64,000 bases of DNA from Phellopilus nigrolimitatus. Taxonomy: Eukaryota; Basidiomycota; Agaricomycetes; Hymenochaetales; Hymenochaetaceae. The stretch is taken from positions 124,001 through 188,000 of the forward strand of contig JAJOHG010000041.1 in assembly GCA_021029095.1 (NCBI GenBank), given 5' to 3'. The position numbers and the translations under genes are program-made. Below, piece by piece: positions 1 through 11,165 of the stretch. Each line of letters starts with the position of its first letter. The stretch's first letter is position 1. The notes below the pieces were generated by a model. That model had not been told where the DNA came from, searched no databases, and saw only the letters and a list, made by a program, of their open reading frames with translations.

Positions 1-725
1 ACGCGGACGAAGACGAGGAAAAGCACGAGCTGCGGAACCAGGAAATCACAAAGAAAGCAAAAGAGAAACGTGAGCTGCAGTGTTTGCAGCACGTAGCACG
101 GTACTGACCTAGTATGCAGCACTAGAAGAAACCCGTACTCAACAGTGTCCTCGAGTTGCTCGTCGACGTTTGAAATTGCCTCAGTCGAGTTTGCGCAGCA
201 CGAATTCGCGCAGCACGAGAAACGGTTTGCCTGTCGCAAGAACTTGTCGAGCTCAACTCCAACTCACACCTTTTTGCTACTAACAGCTGAAACATATTTC
301 AATTGAGCTTTCTAGCATATCTCGTTCTTCATGATTTTTCTTTAGCATGTCAACACGCGACCAACTCACTCATGTGATGCGTATGGATCTTCACGTTCAC
401 GTTGCTGCGCAGCTGTGCTCAAATGCAATCGCGAGACTGACCTGCCACTGAGCTGCCATTGTTAAGGCAAATAAATGGTATACTCGCAGGTCAGAGATTG
501 CTACACGTAGTCGAGGTACAACTTCCAAGACACGCACTGCGGCACAGCACCGTGCAGTTCAATTCGAGTCATAAACGAATACCCAGTACTCAACTCATAC
601 CCAGTACTCAACTGGCAAATCTGATGTATCTGCAGCTCCATCCCTGTTCTTCTACGTCTGAAGGTTAACATGTTCCAGCATGTAAGTACGTGCTCCTCTC
701 GCAAATAAGCGTACATATGTAGAAT
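1..725. other. Non-coding flank of the Plavaka element
   Basis: No supported gene. An 18-bp unit containing 'acccagtactcaact' is present twice in tandem at about 580-613, and a related 'cccgtactcaaca' occurs near 137. Short 'gcagcacga' motifs recur between 80 and 225. I could not pair any of this with a terminal inverted repeat beyond the other side of the transposase gene. Confidence 0.5.
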
Positions 726-3700
726 TTAATATACTTCCTGGAAGGTTGTTTTGTCCGCAAAACAATTCACGTAGAACTGCTTTGCCAATTCAACAGCAGT
801 GTCGCACGTCCAATTTTCAGGACAATTTTCACCATATCTGGGAATAAGCTCCACTGGTCTCCAGATGTCATCCAAACGAATGATAACTCCCTTCCGACTT
901 CCGTCAGACCGGAGACGACGTTCAACGCGGAACATTTCAATATTGTCGTCCGCTACATGTGCTATTACTCCATCCTTTTGTTTTGAAGTCGAATTTCGTG
1001 CGGGTTGAAATACCTGTACGTATGCAAGAGGCACGCTGTCTTTCCGGAGATCATGATATACGCCTTCAAAAAGCAAACGAACTTGTCCAACGAAATGCCC
1101 TTGTTGTCTAGTCAATAAATATTCATCTCGCAGTCGATGTAGAGCTGTCATCACCTTTTATACCTTGCACCTTGGAATCGGGACTCTCTTTGCAGAGTAC
1201 GAAATTATATCTTCCGAGTGGCAGGTTTTTTGATGGTGGAGTAGCAAGAACTTTGACCTTGGGCAAGGCACTATCTTCATCTTGAGGATGCCTCAATTGC
1301 ACACTCACGTTCCACCACGTGTGCATAGTGTTGAACGGCAGAAGCACCCGAAGTCCGTTACGATCTACTCCAAAGTCAGCGGACTTGAAATACTGGATGA
1401 GTTCTTTGCGAAGGTCCGGGATACCGTAAAGAGCCATAGCCGCTATCAGGCCGAGATGTCTCTGTGAATGCCGTGAAGGAATTATGATCGCAGTTGTATC
1501 GTTACAAATTGCCCTTTTGTGTTCAAAATACGATGGAACAGTCGCGGGGAGAAATATGTTTACGAGATGCTCGTACGTGGATTGGCGCATGTGTCTGTCG
1601 TCCGATGTTATCATATTCGAGTGCCGTCGTTCAGCAGCAGTTGTTCCTGCAGGAAAGTCTGCAGTCGCGTCCGTCTGACATTTATTCCATTCCAGAAGCC
1701 AGTCGAATAAGCGCACGCGCTCTTGTCTATCGAGGAACCTGCACATTTGTGATGCATATTCCTTTCGGTTCGTGGACCTATAAGGGATCTTTGCCATCTC
1801 TATGTGACACCGTTCAGTCTGGTCACTTGAAAATTGTGCAACAGATCCGAGGGCTTTAATAAGTCGTTCCACGTTTTGCATCAGCTCGAGTTTCGGAATG
1901 TTGAATTTCCCCTTCTTCATCTTTCCGTCTCGTACTCCTGCCTTGCTCAAGGCAACCTTATTATCGTGAAATTGCTTCAGTGCATCCCGAAGGTAGGACA
2001 AGGTCTCTGTGGAATGGCTCTCGTATTGAGCAACGTAGATGAAGTCCATTAGCCCGCGGAAGGCTCGCATGATTTTTACATTGACAGATTTGTGTCCAGC
2101 AAGTACGGCAACGAAGACACGCTCTATATCTCGCTGCTCTCGCCCTGTATGCTGCTTGAAACGTGTAAAACCATCATCAAAATGACGGCATCCAGATCTG
2201 GGTTGAATCACGGACATGCGTCTGTCAATCTCGTCGTTCCCTAAAAGATACTTTGCCCATTTTACTGCGTGATCGACGAAGAACTTATGCCATTGGTGAA
2301 GCGCATCTGGAGCCAGGAAACATGAAGGATCTGCAGATTCCCAGTCCCGCCAAAATGGAAGGTGAACTCCGTTTAGGCCAACCAACTTTGCTTCTTTGAG
2401 GTATCGTTTCAGTTTATATGGATCGCACGATCTCGATAATTCTGATATTGCAAGCAACGTCTGAGCTCCTTTGCGTGGTGGATACAGCTGTCCCTTTCCG
2501 AACTGGTGATATTTTGCAGTTGATGTCGGCGACTCACCACTCGACACAGCAGCGATTACTTGTTGCTCTGGATTGTCAGAAATGTGGACGGCCAGGAGTA
2601 ATCGTGTGAGGCGTATGTTTCCAGAAGGATCTGCCATGCGCTCCGGAACGGCTGAGCATTTTTTCATGGTTGCGGTGACGATATCCATGCATTCATGGTA
2701 TAATCTGTTCGAAAGTAAGCCCTGTAGTTCCTGTTCATGAAATTTCGCAACAGGGATCTGTGCTATCATGAGCCAACAGTGTCCGGAGGCTTTCGTCCGA
2801 AGTGATTTAAGGATATTGCCGCATGAAATGTAAACGCAATGACATTCTTTATCCCCCTGATGATTTGTTAGATGGGTCTTGTCTGAACCGAGCATAACAA
2901 GTCCGAGCGTTTCCCCTGCACCGACGTTATCCTATACAAATAGTGTAAGTCCAGTTCGTCCTCCTCCACGAATCTACACATACCTGTACATCCCATACGT
3001 AATCTCCGGTCATGATTTCGCTGTACAACCGTTCTTTTTGTTTATCGTCCGTGTATACGCGTCGTGGAATGAAGTCCATGTGATTTTGGAACAGAGGGTT
3101 TCCGAATAGATATTTGAAACACTCCAGTCCATCCCTATACAATAGAGTTAACGGTTTCTTCGTCGTTCCGCCTTTCACGGAAACCTCTGTTTCCTTCCAT
3201 TTTGGCGGGCTCGGTAGCTTCTCGATCTTTTCTCTCATCTCCTTACAAGATGTGAATGAAATGTCGGGTTTTCGTGGTGCCTTTCTCGCAGAATTAAATT
3301 ATTACTAGCTCAATATATGCTTAGGAAGGGTAATATATCTCACCAGTTTCAGTTTGAAGAAAGCGTCTACTTTCTCCATGGATACATTCAAATCTTGAAG
3401 CCACTTTGCAAGCTCCCAATCTCGCTCATCATTAAAAGGGTGATATGGATTTAAATGTCGTTCCCCGGAGAACTGATCGGAATTCCAGGTTTCTGAAAAT
3501 CGGTTCTTGCCAAAATCAAAAACTTTCCCTGCCATTGGGTGGAGCTCGGTAAATTGCGCTAGATTCTCTTCACTGTTTCCAGCCGATCCTGCAGTTTCAC
3601 CACCTTCGCCATCAGCAGAAGAGCCTGTCGCCCGATGCTCCTCCAACACGTCAGCTCCATCTCTGGCATTGTATTCCAGGTGAAATCCGTGGAACACGTT

Positions 3701-3946
3701 CCCAAATCCACTGTCATCTACATCCTCTCCTTCTTCGTCACTACGGGGAGGGCCAGTGGAGTCACTCTCGTCATCTGACTCCCATGAGTCTCCATCGTCC
3801 GAAAACTCATTCTGATTCATCCACACCCAGCAACGTTTCGTCTGCGCTATGTGTTTGTTTAAATTGCCAGAAGTGCCGAATTTCTTCCTGCACTCGGGAT
3901 TCGAACATCGTATGGGAAGCTTCACCCGAGCGGTGATTTTCGGCAT
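726..3946 (-). mobile_element. Plavaka-type (CACTA superfamily) transposase gene, possibly degraded
   Basis: Four open blocks on the minus strand read as one transposase. Block 3946-3305 opens with a C2H2/C2HC-like finger (CSNPEC, then H and C about 12 and 19 residues later), followed by a Ser/Asp/Glu-rich acidic linker. Block 3238-2927 carries the 'PPKWKETEV...YRDGLECFKYLFGNP...VYTD' region. Block 2895-1123 (about 590 residues) has the core: 'SDKTHLTNHQGDKE', 'IPVAKFHE', 'HLPFWRDWESADPS', 'DALHQWHKFFVDHAVKW', 'QPRSGCRHFDDGFTRFKQ' and 'TGREQRDIERV'. Block 1154-726 carries the C-terminal 'HFVGQVRLLF...LAYVQVF...VELIPRYG' segment. This order is that of the DUF6830/Plavaka transposases abundant in agaricomycetes. 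The blocks would join through short introns or small frame breaks, and the overlap of the last two favours a break. I did not find matching terminal CACTA repeats, so element ends are unknown. The family call is firm; intactness is not. Confidence 0.85.
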
Positions 3947-4645
3947 GTCGTCTTTGAACGTCGATGCAGGGAAGCTTGGAGAAGAGATTTTAGAGCACTG
4001 AGACCAGAAGTTTCGTTTATAATTCTAAATGACCGTGTGCGCATGTTGAAAGACGTAAAGCCACTACGGTGTTTTGATGGACAGCCGTGCGTGAAGCTTG
4101 GCTTCTCACAATATGATTGTGAGTCTTCTGAGAGATAAGCGCCTCACCGTCTACGCGTGTTTACATGTCTATTATGTATATCAGTACAGCGTGAAATGAA
4201 GATTATATACACGTGCATCAGAACGTTTACTCTCAATATAAATTGAACTTCCCTGAACGATGCGCACATCATGTGGATACACGTAATCACGCATCTATTA
4301 TGTGTAAAAATCTTAACGTGAAGATCAACTCACCCGTGTGACGTGTCATGTTCCAGATAATTCACGAAATTTGTGCTTCATAATCCCATTAGGACATAAA
4401 TGTATAGCAATGTGAAATCAAGTAATCATAAATCGTTGCACCCCGCCATAATCTGGTCCAAGAACGCAGGATTACCACTAGTAGTTACATCTCAGTGATC
4501 GGCATGCGGGATTATCTGTATATTTTACTTACAGAGGGTCGACTCCACGTGGATCCAGGCGTCCAAGAAATTAAATTCCAGCGCAGATAAGACGCTACTA
4601 ATCAGGCGCGATACCACTTTCGTCTTTATCCATTGCCTTGGCGTG
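3947..4645. other. AT-rich intergenic stretch
   Basis: No gene recognised. The stretch is AT-rich with scattered 'acacgtaatcac' and 'ttatgtgtaaaa'-type motifs. It may hold the 5' terminus of the Plavaka element, but no inverted partner was found. Confidence 0.4.
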
Positions 4646-4649
4646 TCCG

Positions 4650-4905
4650 ATGGCTGCTCTTACTCGAGTTCGAGAGCGTCGGTACCATCGAAGACCTCAA
4701 GAAAAAAGACAAAGCCAAAAATGTTATCGCGCCCGGTGAATAGCGACTTAGCTTGCCCTTCATCTGCGTGGAGGCATGCAGATCGTCGTGAAGACGCTTC
4801 CGGGAAGGACACTGCAGACTCGAGAATGCGTGTCTTTCCGGAAAGCGTCTTCCAAAAAATCTGCCTGCCGCCACGCAGACAAAGGATGATCTGGATAGCG
4901 GTGCG
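4650..4905 (+). pseudogene. Polyubiquitin fragment (decayed)
   Basis: One reading frame gives 'LEFESVGTIEDLKKKDKAKN', which aligns with ubiquitin residues 15-34 (LEVESSDTIDNVKxKIQDKE). After a stop the same frame reads 'LALHLRGGMQIVVKTLP' (4751-4801), i.e. the end of one ubiquitin repeat (LVLRLRGG) joined to the start of the next (MQIFVKTLT). That head-to-tail junction is diagnostic of a polyubiquitin gene. A second frame then gives 'LPPRRQRMIWIAV', matching IPPDQQRLIFAG. Frame shifts and a stop show it is dead. It is the first of a series of plus-strand fragments of unrelated conserved genes. Confidence 0.75.
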
Positions 4906-4929
4906 GGGTGCTGAATACATTTACCAGCT

Positions 4930-5585
4930 TAAATTATCGTTATAAAAATCCCACCAAATGTACGTACCTTCGTTGTCGTGAATCGTGAATTCGTCGTTAA
5001 GCATCATCGTAGTCTACATTACCGACATAGTTTCTTAAGTTCTCGAACGACGCAAAATCAAGAAATGCACGTACCATTTGAAGGATAGAAATAAAGGGGA
5101 AATGCAAAGCTCGCGCCGTCAAGGACGAAAGTAAAAACCTGAGAGAGATTCCAGTCAGAACGAGCATAGTCATTATATGAAAGTGCGGCATACGAAAAAA
5201 ACAAAAAAACAAAAACAAAAAACAGGAAAAATGGCGACCCCTCTCTGCCGAAGTGTCTGCCAACTGCTACATGCGCTGCACGATTGCTTGGGTTCGGCGT
5301 GTCAGGGGACATCTTCAAGATGTGTTTTGATGCCAAAACGAATGTGAAGTACTTTATGAGTAAATTTTAAACGAAGAGACAGTAGGTAAGAAATAGATAG
5401 TGGTTACATGTAGAGAGAGAGAGAGGGAGGGTGTACGCAAAGAATGGATACGGCGTTGCGCTTGTTTGTATACTGCGCAGCATATTTGTCGCCGCATGTA
5501 CCTCTGGCCTGTATGCCGCAGAGTTAGCGATCTTGCAGAACACTACCTCTACCACGTCGAGATCGCTGTCTTCCAGGTGCTCAGC
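4930..5585. other. Spacer between gene relics
   Basis: No gene recognised. It contains an A-rich block (5195-5225) and a (GA)n run near 5410-5430. Short open frames on both strands here look like chance. Confidence 0.4.
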
Positions 5586-5589
5586 TAAT

Positions 5590-6000
5590 TCTAGCTGCGT
5601 CGGTGGCGACCGCGTGACGGTGCTGCAAGCTTTCAAACGGCGAGGATGAACCAGATGGGCTCGCACGCGGTGAGAAGACGAGCACGGTGATTGTCATATT
5701 GAGCCCCGGCGTTGACGAAGTGTCGCTCGATCTTGCAGACGGTGAGGAAGGGTCCAATGTGCTCGTACGCGGTGTGAGGACGCACATGGTGACGGCATGC
5801 TGCGCGGTGTTGGGTGTGCTGTGCAGCGACGGTCCTGCTGCACATCGCGTCAAAGAACACGCTGGAGGTCCTCGAGCGCGCAATCGACGACGGCATGAGT
5901 GTGCTCAAGACACCCCTGTGCGACTTGCAACTCGTATTGGCGTGGGGATGGCGGAGTTCGAGCTCGCGCAGCGAGTTGAGGCGCAACGAATGAGAGCCGC
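5590..6000 (+). pseudogene. CCT8 (TCP-1 theta chaperonin) fragment (decayed)
   Basis: Across three frames the segment reads 'VGGDRVTVLQAFKR' (family: EIGGDRVTVFRQL), then 'EKTSTVIVI', then 'NTLEVLERAIDDGMSVLK' (family: LDDLERAIDDGVNVVKA), then 'GVGMAEFELAQRVEAQRMR' (family: PGAGATEFELAKRVEAYG). The order matches the apical-to-equatorial return of CCT theta subunits. Several indels and an apparent small internal duplication (two 'lvRGV'-like stretches) break the frame. The rest of a roughly 550-residue CCT subunit is absent, so this is a partial copy and not a mutated whole gene. Confidence 0.65.
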
Positions 6001-6329
6001 AGCCGCAGCAGATGGGCAGTACCCTGTCGTAACCGACTGGATTTTATCCGGGAGGAGAAGGCTTCCAACAAGAACAGATCTTGCCAGGAATACCTTTCCC
6101 TGTCAACTTTGGCGGTCATGCTAGCGTCTTTCTCGGAGGCCAGCAGCAGGCTCAACGAAAGCAGCGCCGCCCCTGCCTCCCCAGCGAAGAATTCTGAACC
6201 CATAGCCAGGCGTTCGGTGGCGGCAGCAGCTCGGGCCGTGCACGCTAAACGACCGGGCTGGCTGACTGACGGCGCCTGACCTTCCGAGAAGCTCGCGGCG
6301 GCAGAGCCGTTTGTGTATTGCGCGCGCCG

Positions 6330-6940
6330 ATGCCCCGCCCGGACGCGCCACGAAAGCCCGAATTCGTCATTCTCGCGGTGAGTACGATTGCCAAGGACGT
6401 CGACGACCCGAATACGCTCGTACGCTGCCCTCGCGACACTCACAATGGGTTGTCTACATGCCAAGAAGATCATAAGCTACCTGTACGACCCTCTCTAGAA
6501 ATTTCTGCGCGACGAGAACCTATACATTCGCGAGATAGTCGCACTTTGCGTCGGGAAGCTGTATGACTTGAAGCCGGGTTAGTCGTACATACATGATGAT
6601 TTCATGGATCAACCACAGGATATGGTGTCAGATGGTGCGTGTCCTTTTCATACATTATCTGGTGAACGCTTGCATATTATCCTGCAGGTCGCCGCGAATG
6701 TTGTCACTGCAGATATCCGTGTTGCCACTTCATCCCTTCCCCAAACTCCGGAAACCAAGAAAGTGGCCGTTAACGGCTCATGATTCTCTGCAGAAGCTTC
6801 CCATTGTCTTGACTGAATGCACCGAGTGGGGACAAGTGGCTATTCTGATTGCACTGGTGCACTGCAAAGCGCAAGACGAGATCACATCTGCGAACGTGTC
6901 ATTGTGCAATTCCAACACGGCAATGAAAGTGTTTTTCTAG
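6330..6940 (+). pseudogene. AP-1/AP-2 beta-adaptin fragment (decayed)
   Basis: Open pieces read 'KPEFVILAVSTIAKDVDDPN' (family: PELVILAVNTFVKDxxDPNPLIRALAVRTMG). After a shift come a 'LRDENLYIREIVALCVGKLY' block (6508-6567; family: LRDENPYVRKTAAxCVAKLYDLKP), then 'VAANVVTAD', then 'LPIVLTECTEWGQVAILIAL' and 'KAQDEITSANV' (family: LNECTEWGRVAILNALAxYxAxDEKE). These are consecutive HEAT-repeat segments from the N-terminal trunk of beta-adaptin. Remnant intron sequence seems to lie near 6630-6690, which points to a genomic DNA copy. The gene's remaining two thirds are missing. Confidence 0.75.
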
Positions 6941-7164
6941 CTTTCTGCAAAGGCTGGTAGTTAATTCAACGACATAACTCAGATTATTTATGAATGGAGT
7001 GTGTAATCAGGTCATGATCACATGCGAAATGTACGGCGTGATGACCTCGTCAAGCAATTCGTTCGGACAATGGCGCCCCGCTCGTGACTCTATTACCTGC
7101 GCCGCCAAACGTGCGATGGGCGAGAAGTCCGGCGCATGCATGCACAATCGCCTTCACGCACAAA

Positions 7165-7475
7165 ATACGCCTGCGTAAGTGTTCGTGTTCGACGTCTGCG
7201 GAACGGCTGTTTCTGGTGGCGTTCGACTTCTCCAGCTCCGAGACGGCGGCGTACGACTACATGGGAAAGAAGTTTGGCCCGCTTCTCCAGATGCAGTGCC
7301 TCATAATGAGCAACGGCGCGAACCTCGAGCACGGAGGGCGAGCATGCCATTTTCGCCCCACCATATAACGTCATGGATGCGGAGATCGAGAAGGTGGTGG
7401 ACTTATTTGTGAAGAGTGTGGACGAGGTGCTCTCTGACGCGAGGCGATTAACTACTACGCGTCATTCTTCAGTAA
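7165..7475 (+). pseudogene. Class III PLP aminotransferase C-terminal fragment (decayed)
   Basis: Three successive frames read 'VFVFDVCGTAVSGGV' (family: FVFDVRGxGGFWGVEFDF), 'VAFDFSSSETAAYDYMGKKF' followed by 'GPLLQMQCL', and 'EHAIFAPPYNVMDAEIEKVV' followed by 'DLFVKSVDEVL' (family: GDHxLLAPPYxVTxEEIExIVDxxVxxVxEVL). This is the C-terminal small domain of class III (ornithine/omega-type) aminotransferases. The PLP-lysine region is absent. At least two frame shifts are needed to link the pieces. Substrate class cannot be assigned. Confidence 0.55.
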
Positions 7476-7890
7476 ACAGTCAAGATGAGTAGAAGGAGAT
7501 TTGTAAAAGAAAATAGAAGGAATATATCTTCGGATATGTTGATGCTTACAAAAAATATAATCAGAATAGCTTTTCAAACCCATATTCTTGGCACATATAC
7601 CTCCTCGTTATTTGTAGGTGGAGAAGGAGAATGGGTGAAATATATTCACTATTTGTAAGATTCAAACGCCACAGATAAAGGGTTAAGAGCCGTTAGCCTT
7701 TTTCGGACTCGCGGGTGGAGGGCACCGTTACTCACTCACCGACACTGACGACGTAGACGCCGACGGTGTCCAGCTCCTTGCCGTTCCCATCGCCGTCCTC
7801 GCCATTCTTACCGCCGCCCTTGTCCTCCACGCCGCCTCCCCCTGTCGTCGTCCGACTGCACACCCTCAACCAGGAAGGGAAAAAGATTGC

Positions 7891-7932
7891 CTTAAAAGCT
7901 CGTGTCTGTAGTAGAGACACGAGTTGTTTAAG
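7891..7932. repeat. Short foldback (hairpin) inside the relic array
   Basis: The arms 'cttaaaagctcgtgtct' (7891-7907) and 'agacacgagttgtttaag' (7915-7932) are reverse complements apart from two or three positions, with a 7-nt loop. It lies just upstream of the ATP-citrate lyase homology and may be a tiny foldback insertion or a mark of the fragment junction. Confidence 0.6.
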
Positions 7933-7944
7933 CCAGACGGTGAT

Positions 7945-8570
7945 CACTTATGGAGATGGCGGCATTGTTGTGCCCGAAACGTTTGAGGACCTACCGGACG
8001 TGCTCAGCGAGACGTACGACGTGCTCGTTGCGAGCGGTGAAGTCCGCCTCTGGACCACAAACCAGCGCAGGAGCTTGGGCTCGTCCACAAGCCTGCTGCG
8101 CTCTTCTCAACATTCTCGGATGAACGTGGCAAGGGGCTACTCTACGCGGGCATGCGCATCAAAGATGCGTTTAAGGAGGATATCGGCTTCGGCGGCTTCG
8201 TTAGCTTGCTTTGTATAAGCGCCCCCTCGGCGCACCATGAGCAACCAAGTTCATTCTGATGGTGCTGGTGTTTAAGGCTGACCGTGGTTCTGCTGTATCT
8301 GGGTACGTCGCCTTCAGTTCATTTTCATTGGTGCTATCTAAACTGCTTTTTCCAGTGCCAATGAACATGATTGTTGCTACTCGTGCGCTACTCGTGCGGG
8401 CAAGAACCTCATCTCTTCGCTCGCATCTGGTTTGCTCACTAATGGCTCCCGGTTCGGTGACGCTCTCGACGAAGCCGCCTCCATTTTCTCGAACACACGC
8501 GACACCGGCCTGACCCCGCGTGAGCTCGTCAATGAGTCGCGTAAGGCGAACAAGCTTAGTGCATGTAGGG
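7945..8570 (+). pseudogene. ATP-citrate lyase fragment (decayed, intron retained)
   Basis: The fragment reads 'IVVPETFEDLPDVLSETYDV' followed by 'LVASG', then after a frame change 'QELGLVHKPAALFSTFSDER', 'LYAGMRIKDAFKEDIGFGG', 'VLVFKADRGSAVSG', '(A)MNMIVATRA', '[20 protein letters not shown]', '[20 protein letters not shown]' and '[11 protein letters not shown]'. These are consecutive segments of the citrate-synthase-like C-terminal module of ATP-citrate lyase. An intron (about 8305-8355, ending ttttccag) is still recognisable at the 'AVSG' position, so the copy derives from genomic DNA. An exact 11-bp tandem duplication of 'gctactcgtgc' (8376-8386 and 8387-8397) breaks the frame at 'VATRAGKN'. 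The ATP-grasp N-terminal half is missing. Confidence 0.85.
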
Positions 8571-8574
8571 CCCC

Positions 8575-9420
8575 CTCTGCCCTTGCACCAGCAGCACACC
8601 GCCGCGCCCAATGGCAGCGGCGCGGCTTCCGCCACCGGCCTGCCGCCACTTCCAGCAAACGCGCAGCTCAGCCCATCCGTGACGCACGTGTCGGCAGTGC
8701 CGCTCGCGGACGCGCGCACGCATCCCGGACGTGTCCACGGGCAAGATCATGGCAGTTCAGGGGTGGATGGCGGTGGACCACGCGTACGAGTCGTGCTTCC
8801 GCAGGATGGCTGGGCGCGCAAAGGCGGAGCTCGCGGTGGAGCCTGCAGACGTGCTGGTGGGTGTGCAACGCACAGGTTGAGGCTGCGGTTGCCGCACGCA
8901 ATCTGAAGGAGAAGCTTGATCTTGTATACCCGCACGTCCCGGGCTCGCGCGAGGGCGGCGAAAAAATGTGAGACGGCGCGAGAGGCTGAAGGTGCCTGGG
9001 AAACTAAAGCCGGGCGAGGCGAAACGCGCGAAGCAGCTCGCTCCGAGACGTCTCGAATTCGACGCCGAGCGCCATAAAAATCCCGATGCGTTTGTGCAGA
9101 ACTGGAATGGTGCGAAAAGATAGCAGTCTCATTATTATATCTTCTTTTGCTGATCTCCCTTATCATTGTTGCTGATAGACCCGATCGTAACGCCCAAAGT
9201 CTTCGCGCAGTCGGTCATAGACACCGACTATGGCCTTTCTTCGAGCTATCACGCAACCATCATCAAGGTATGCTCTGCTTTGACGTGGAGACACGGGAGA
9301 TTTAATAATGGTCGGCTTTTACAGTTCGATATCACCGCGAATACAATAAAGCTATGACATCGAACATGCGGAGACTCCGGCGGAGCAGTTCCCAGAGATC
9401 TGCTGCAGCGACGCTGGAGA
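8575..9420 (+). pseudogene. SNF5/INI1 family (SWI/SNF-RSC subunit) fragment (decayed)
   Basis: Pieces in order are '[20 protein letters not shown]', '[20 protein letters not shown]', '[18 protein letters not shown]', then after a 2-nt shift at about 8969 'RERLKVPGKLKPGEAKRAKQ' and 'LAPRRLEFDAERHKNPDAFV'. 'NWN' is joined across a GT-AG intron (about 9113-9178) to 'DPIVTPKVFAQSVI', followed by 'DYGLSSSYHATIIK', a second intron, and 'YDIEHAETPAEQFPEI'. The 'LxPIRLEF...DTFVWNxxD...VTPExFAQ' core is the hallmark of the SNF5 domain of chromatin remodellers. Introns are retained while coding frame is lost. It is another partial plus-strand copy of a conserved gene. Confidence 0.7.
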
Positions 9421-9499
9421 ACTCAAGCAAGTCTCGCATTTTCATTCTTTTCGCAGTAATTTTCTTACCATTTCCATAGAGCCACCTATACAATACGAG

Positions 9500-9780
9500 A
9501 ATAAGGCAGTGCCTCTCTTTTCTTCATCGGGCACCCCTCTGATGAATCAGCGGTATAGGATGACGATCTGCGCATGTCCTTCCTGCCATCAATCGCGCCC
9601 GTTGCGCGCTCCATCGCCCAGATACAGTCGTGCCAGCCGATCATCAACTATCTCAGCGATGGCGAGCCTGATCGGCTCGACAAGGGCGGGCTCGTTTCCG
9701 CCATTCCTACAACGTACTACTCGTTTTGTTTCTTCTTGGCGAAATGAATGGCACGTCATAATGTGCAGTGCTCGGGTAGA
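9500..9780 (+). pseudogene. Unassigned open segment in relic array
   Basis: One frame runs 'DDDLRMSFLPSIAPVARSIA', 'QIQSCQPIINYLSDGEPDRL' and 'DKGGLVSAIPTTYYS' before a stop. It reads like real protein, but I do not recognise the family. It may be a separate captured fragment or the tail of a neighbouring relic. Confidence 0.25.
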
Positions 9781-9829
9781 CCCGTGATAATACCCATTGC
9801 ACACCGGTGCGTTATCCTCCGCGCAGGCC

Positions 9830-11165
9830 CGACGGCATCCTGCTCGATGTGGCCTCCACTCGCGCGCGCTTTGGCTCTGGCTCCGGCTCCGGCTCCGTCT
9901 CTTTCTCCCCCTCCCGCTTGGCGTCCCCGTCGCACTCGCGGGGACGACGCCTCTTTCCTCACCACCCCACCGTCCCCGACGCTCTCCATCCGCTCCACCT
10001 CTTCCTCGACGGACCATTACCCGACGTCACTCGCGCTGCGAGATAACCGGCCCGACGTGCACACGGGGCTCACGAGCCTCACACTCCCGCCTAACTCGCC
10101 GAACTATGGACACATGTGCAAGAGCCCCTTTGCGTCGACACTCGCCGGCTCCGACGGAGGAAGCCATCCAGCCTGATAAGCCCGACGATCGGAAATCCTG
10201 ACTGCTCGTCTGTCCGTAGTGCAGGGCCATGGCCTGAGTATCGATGGCTACCAGAGCCATTTGTGACGCACGAGCATCACCATCGCCGTGCCATCTTCTA
10301 CCGGCGGAGGCGACTGCTGCGGCGACGCGGATGCCTTTTCTTCAAGAAAGCACGGAGAAGGCCAGAAAAGCAAATCCGACACAGACATGGCAGAAGGAAG
10401 GAGGAAGGAGAAGGAGAGAGAGGAGTGGGAACGGCAGATCGTGCCCTGCAGCGACGAGCCGGTGCGGAGGCGGATATGGGTCCGTTCCCTGCGCAGCTCA
10501 GCGCGCTCGCGCTCGCGTAGCTTGTCGAGCCAAAGAGTCTGCATGTGCTCGAGGCACTCGGCGGCGTCGACGGGCTGTTTCGCTCAGGTGCGCGCCGCGG
10601 ACTGTCCAATCTACGGTCTTCGAATAGGGCGGAGCCCGGCGGTGGGAAAGGCTGAAATGGAAGCGGCAACGGCGCACTCCTCGCATTCTCCAATGCGGAA
10701 TCGGGGGCGCACGCTCGCACGCGGACAGCCAGTGCGCGTACGGGCAGAACGTGCTCCGCGCCCGCGCCAGCAAGACGCTGCTGCTGTTTATGTGGCTAAG
10801 GTGCTCGTGCTGCTGTGGCCGTCGTCTCACTCGCGCCTATCGATTGGATTGAAGGTGCGCACGGCTTATAGTTCAAATGAGGAAAGGATGCTTATTTTTT
10901 TGTGAAGGCGTGGCAATTATGGTTGCGATTGTCATCATATTTTGTCGTTGGCTCGATGAACGACTGGCAGAAGGAGAAGCAGTTCAAGAAGCTGGACGAG
11001 AAAAAGGGGTTTATCCGCGACAGTGCTGAGAAAGTCATTAACGTGAAGGTGCGTGTCCATTAAATCATATTATTTTGTTTTTGCTGATTTTCTGCGAAAA
11101 TGTTGTTAAGACGTGGCTACTACTAGTAGAGCCGGAGGAGGGCGTCCCGTGTGACGGCGGTTTTC
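9830..11165 (+). pseudogene. PMC1-type vacuolar Ca2+-ATPase fragment (decayed)
   Basis: The 5' part is a Ser/Pro/Thr-rich segment ('SPTLSIRSTSSSTDHYPTSL', 'ALRDNRPDVHTGLTSLTLPP') typical of fungal PMC1 N-termini. It is followed by a Lys/Glu-rich linker, then 'YGPFPAQLSAL' and 'LVEPKSLHVLEALGGVDGLF' (family: LVDPKxLxxLExLGGVxGLLxGL). Next come 'YGQNVLRARASKTLLLFMWL', 'EGVAIMVAIVII' and 'NDWQKEKQFKKLDEKKGFIR' followed by 'SAEKVINVK'. After an intron comes 'LLLVEPEEGVPCDGGFLT' (family: ALLEPGEIVPCDGVFLSG). These are the cation-ATPase N domain, TM1-TM2 and the start of the actuator domain. The phosphorylation (DKTGT) and later domains are absent. Many indels. Confidence 0.75.

Noticed and set aside
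8200..10900. Many long overlapping open frames on both strands
   Set aside because: High GC with few stop codons produces these. Only the pieces matching ATP-citrate lyase, SNF5 and PMC1 in the plus strand were kept.
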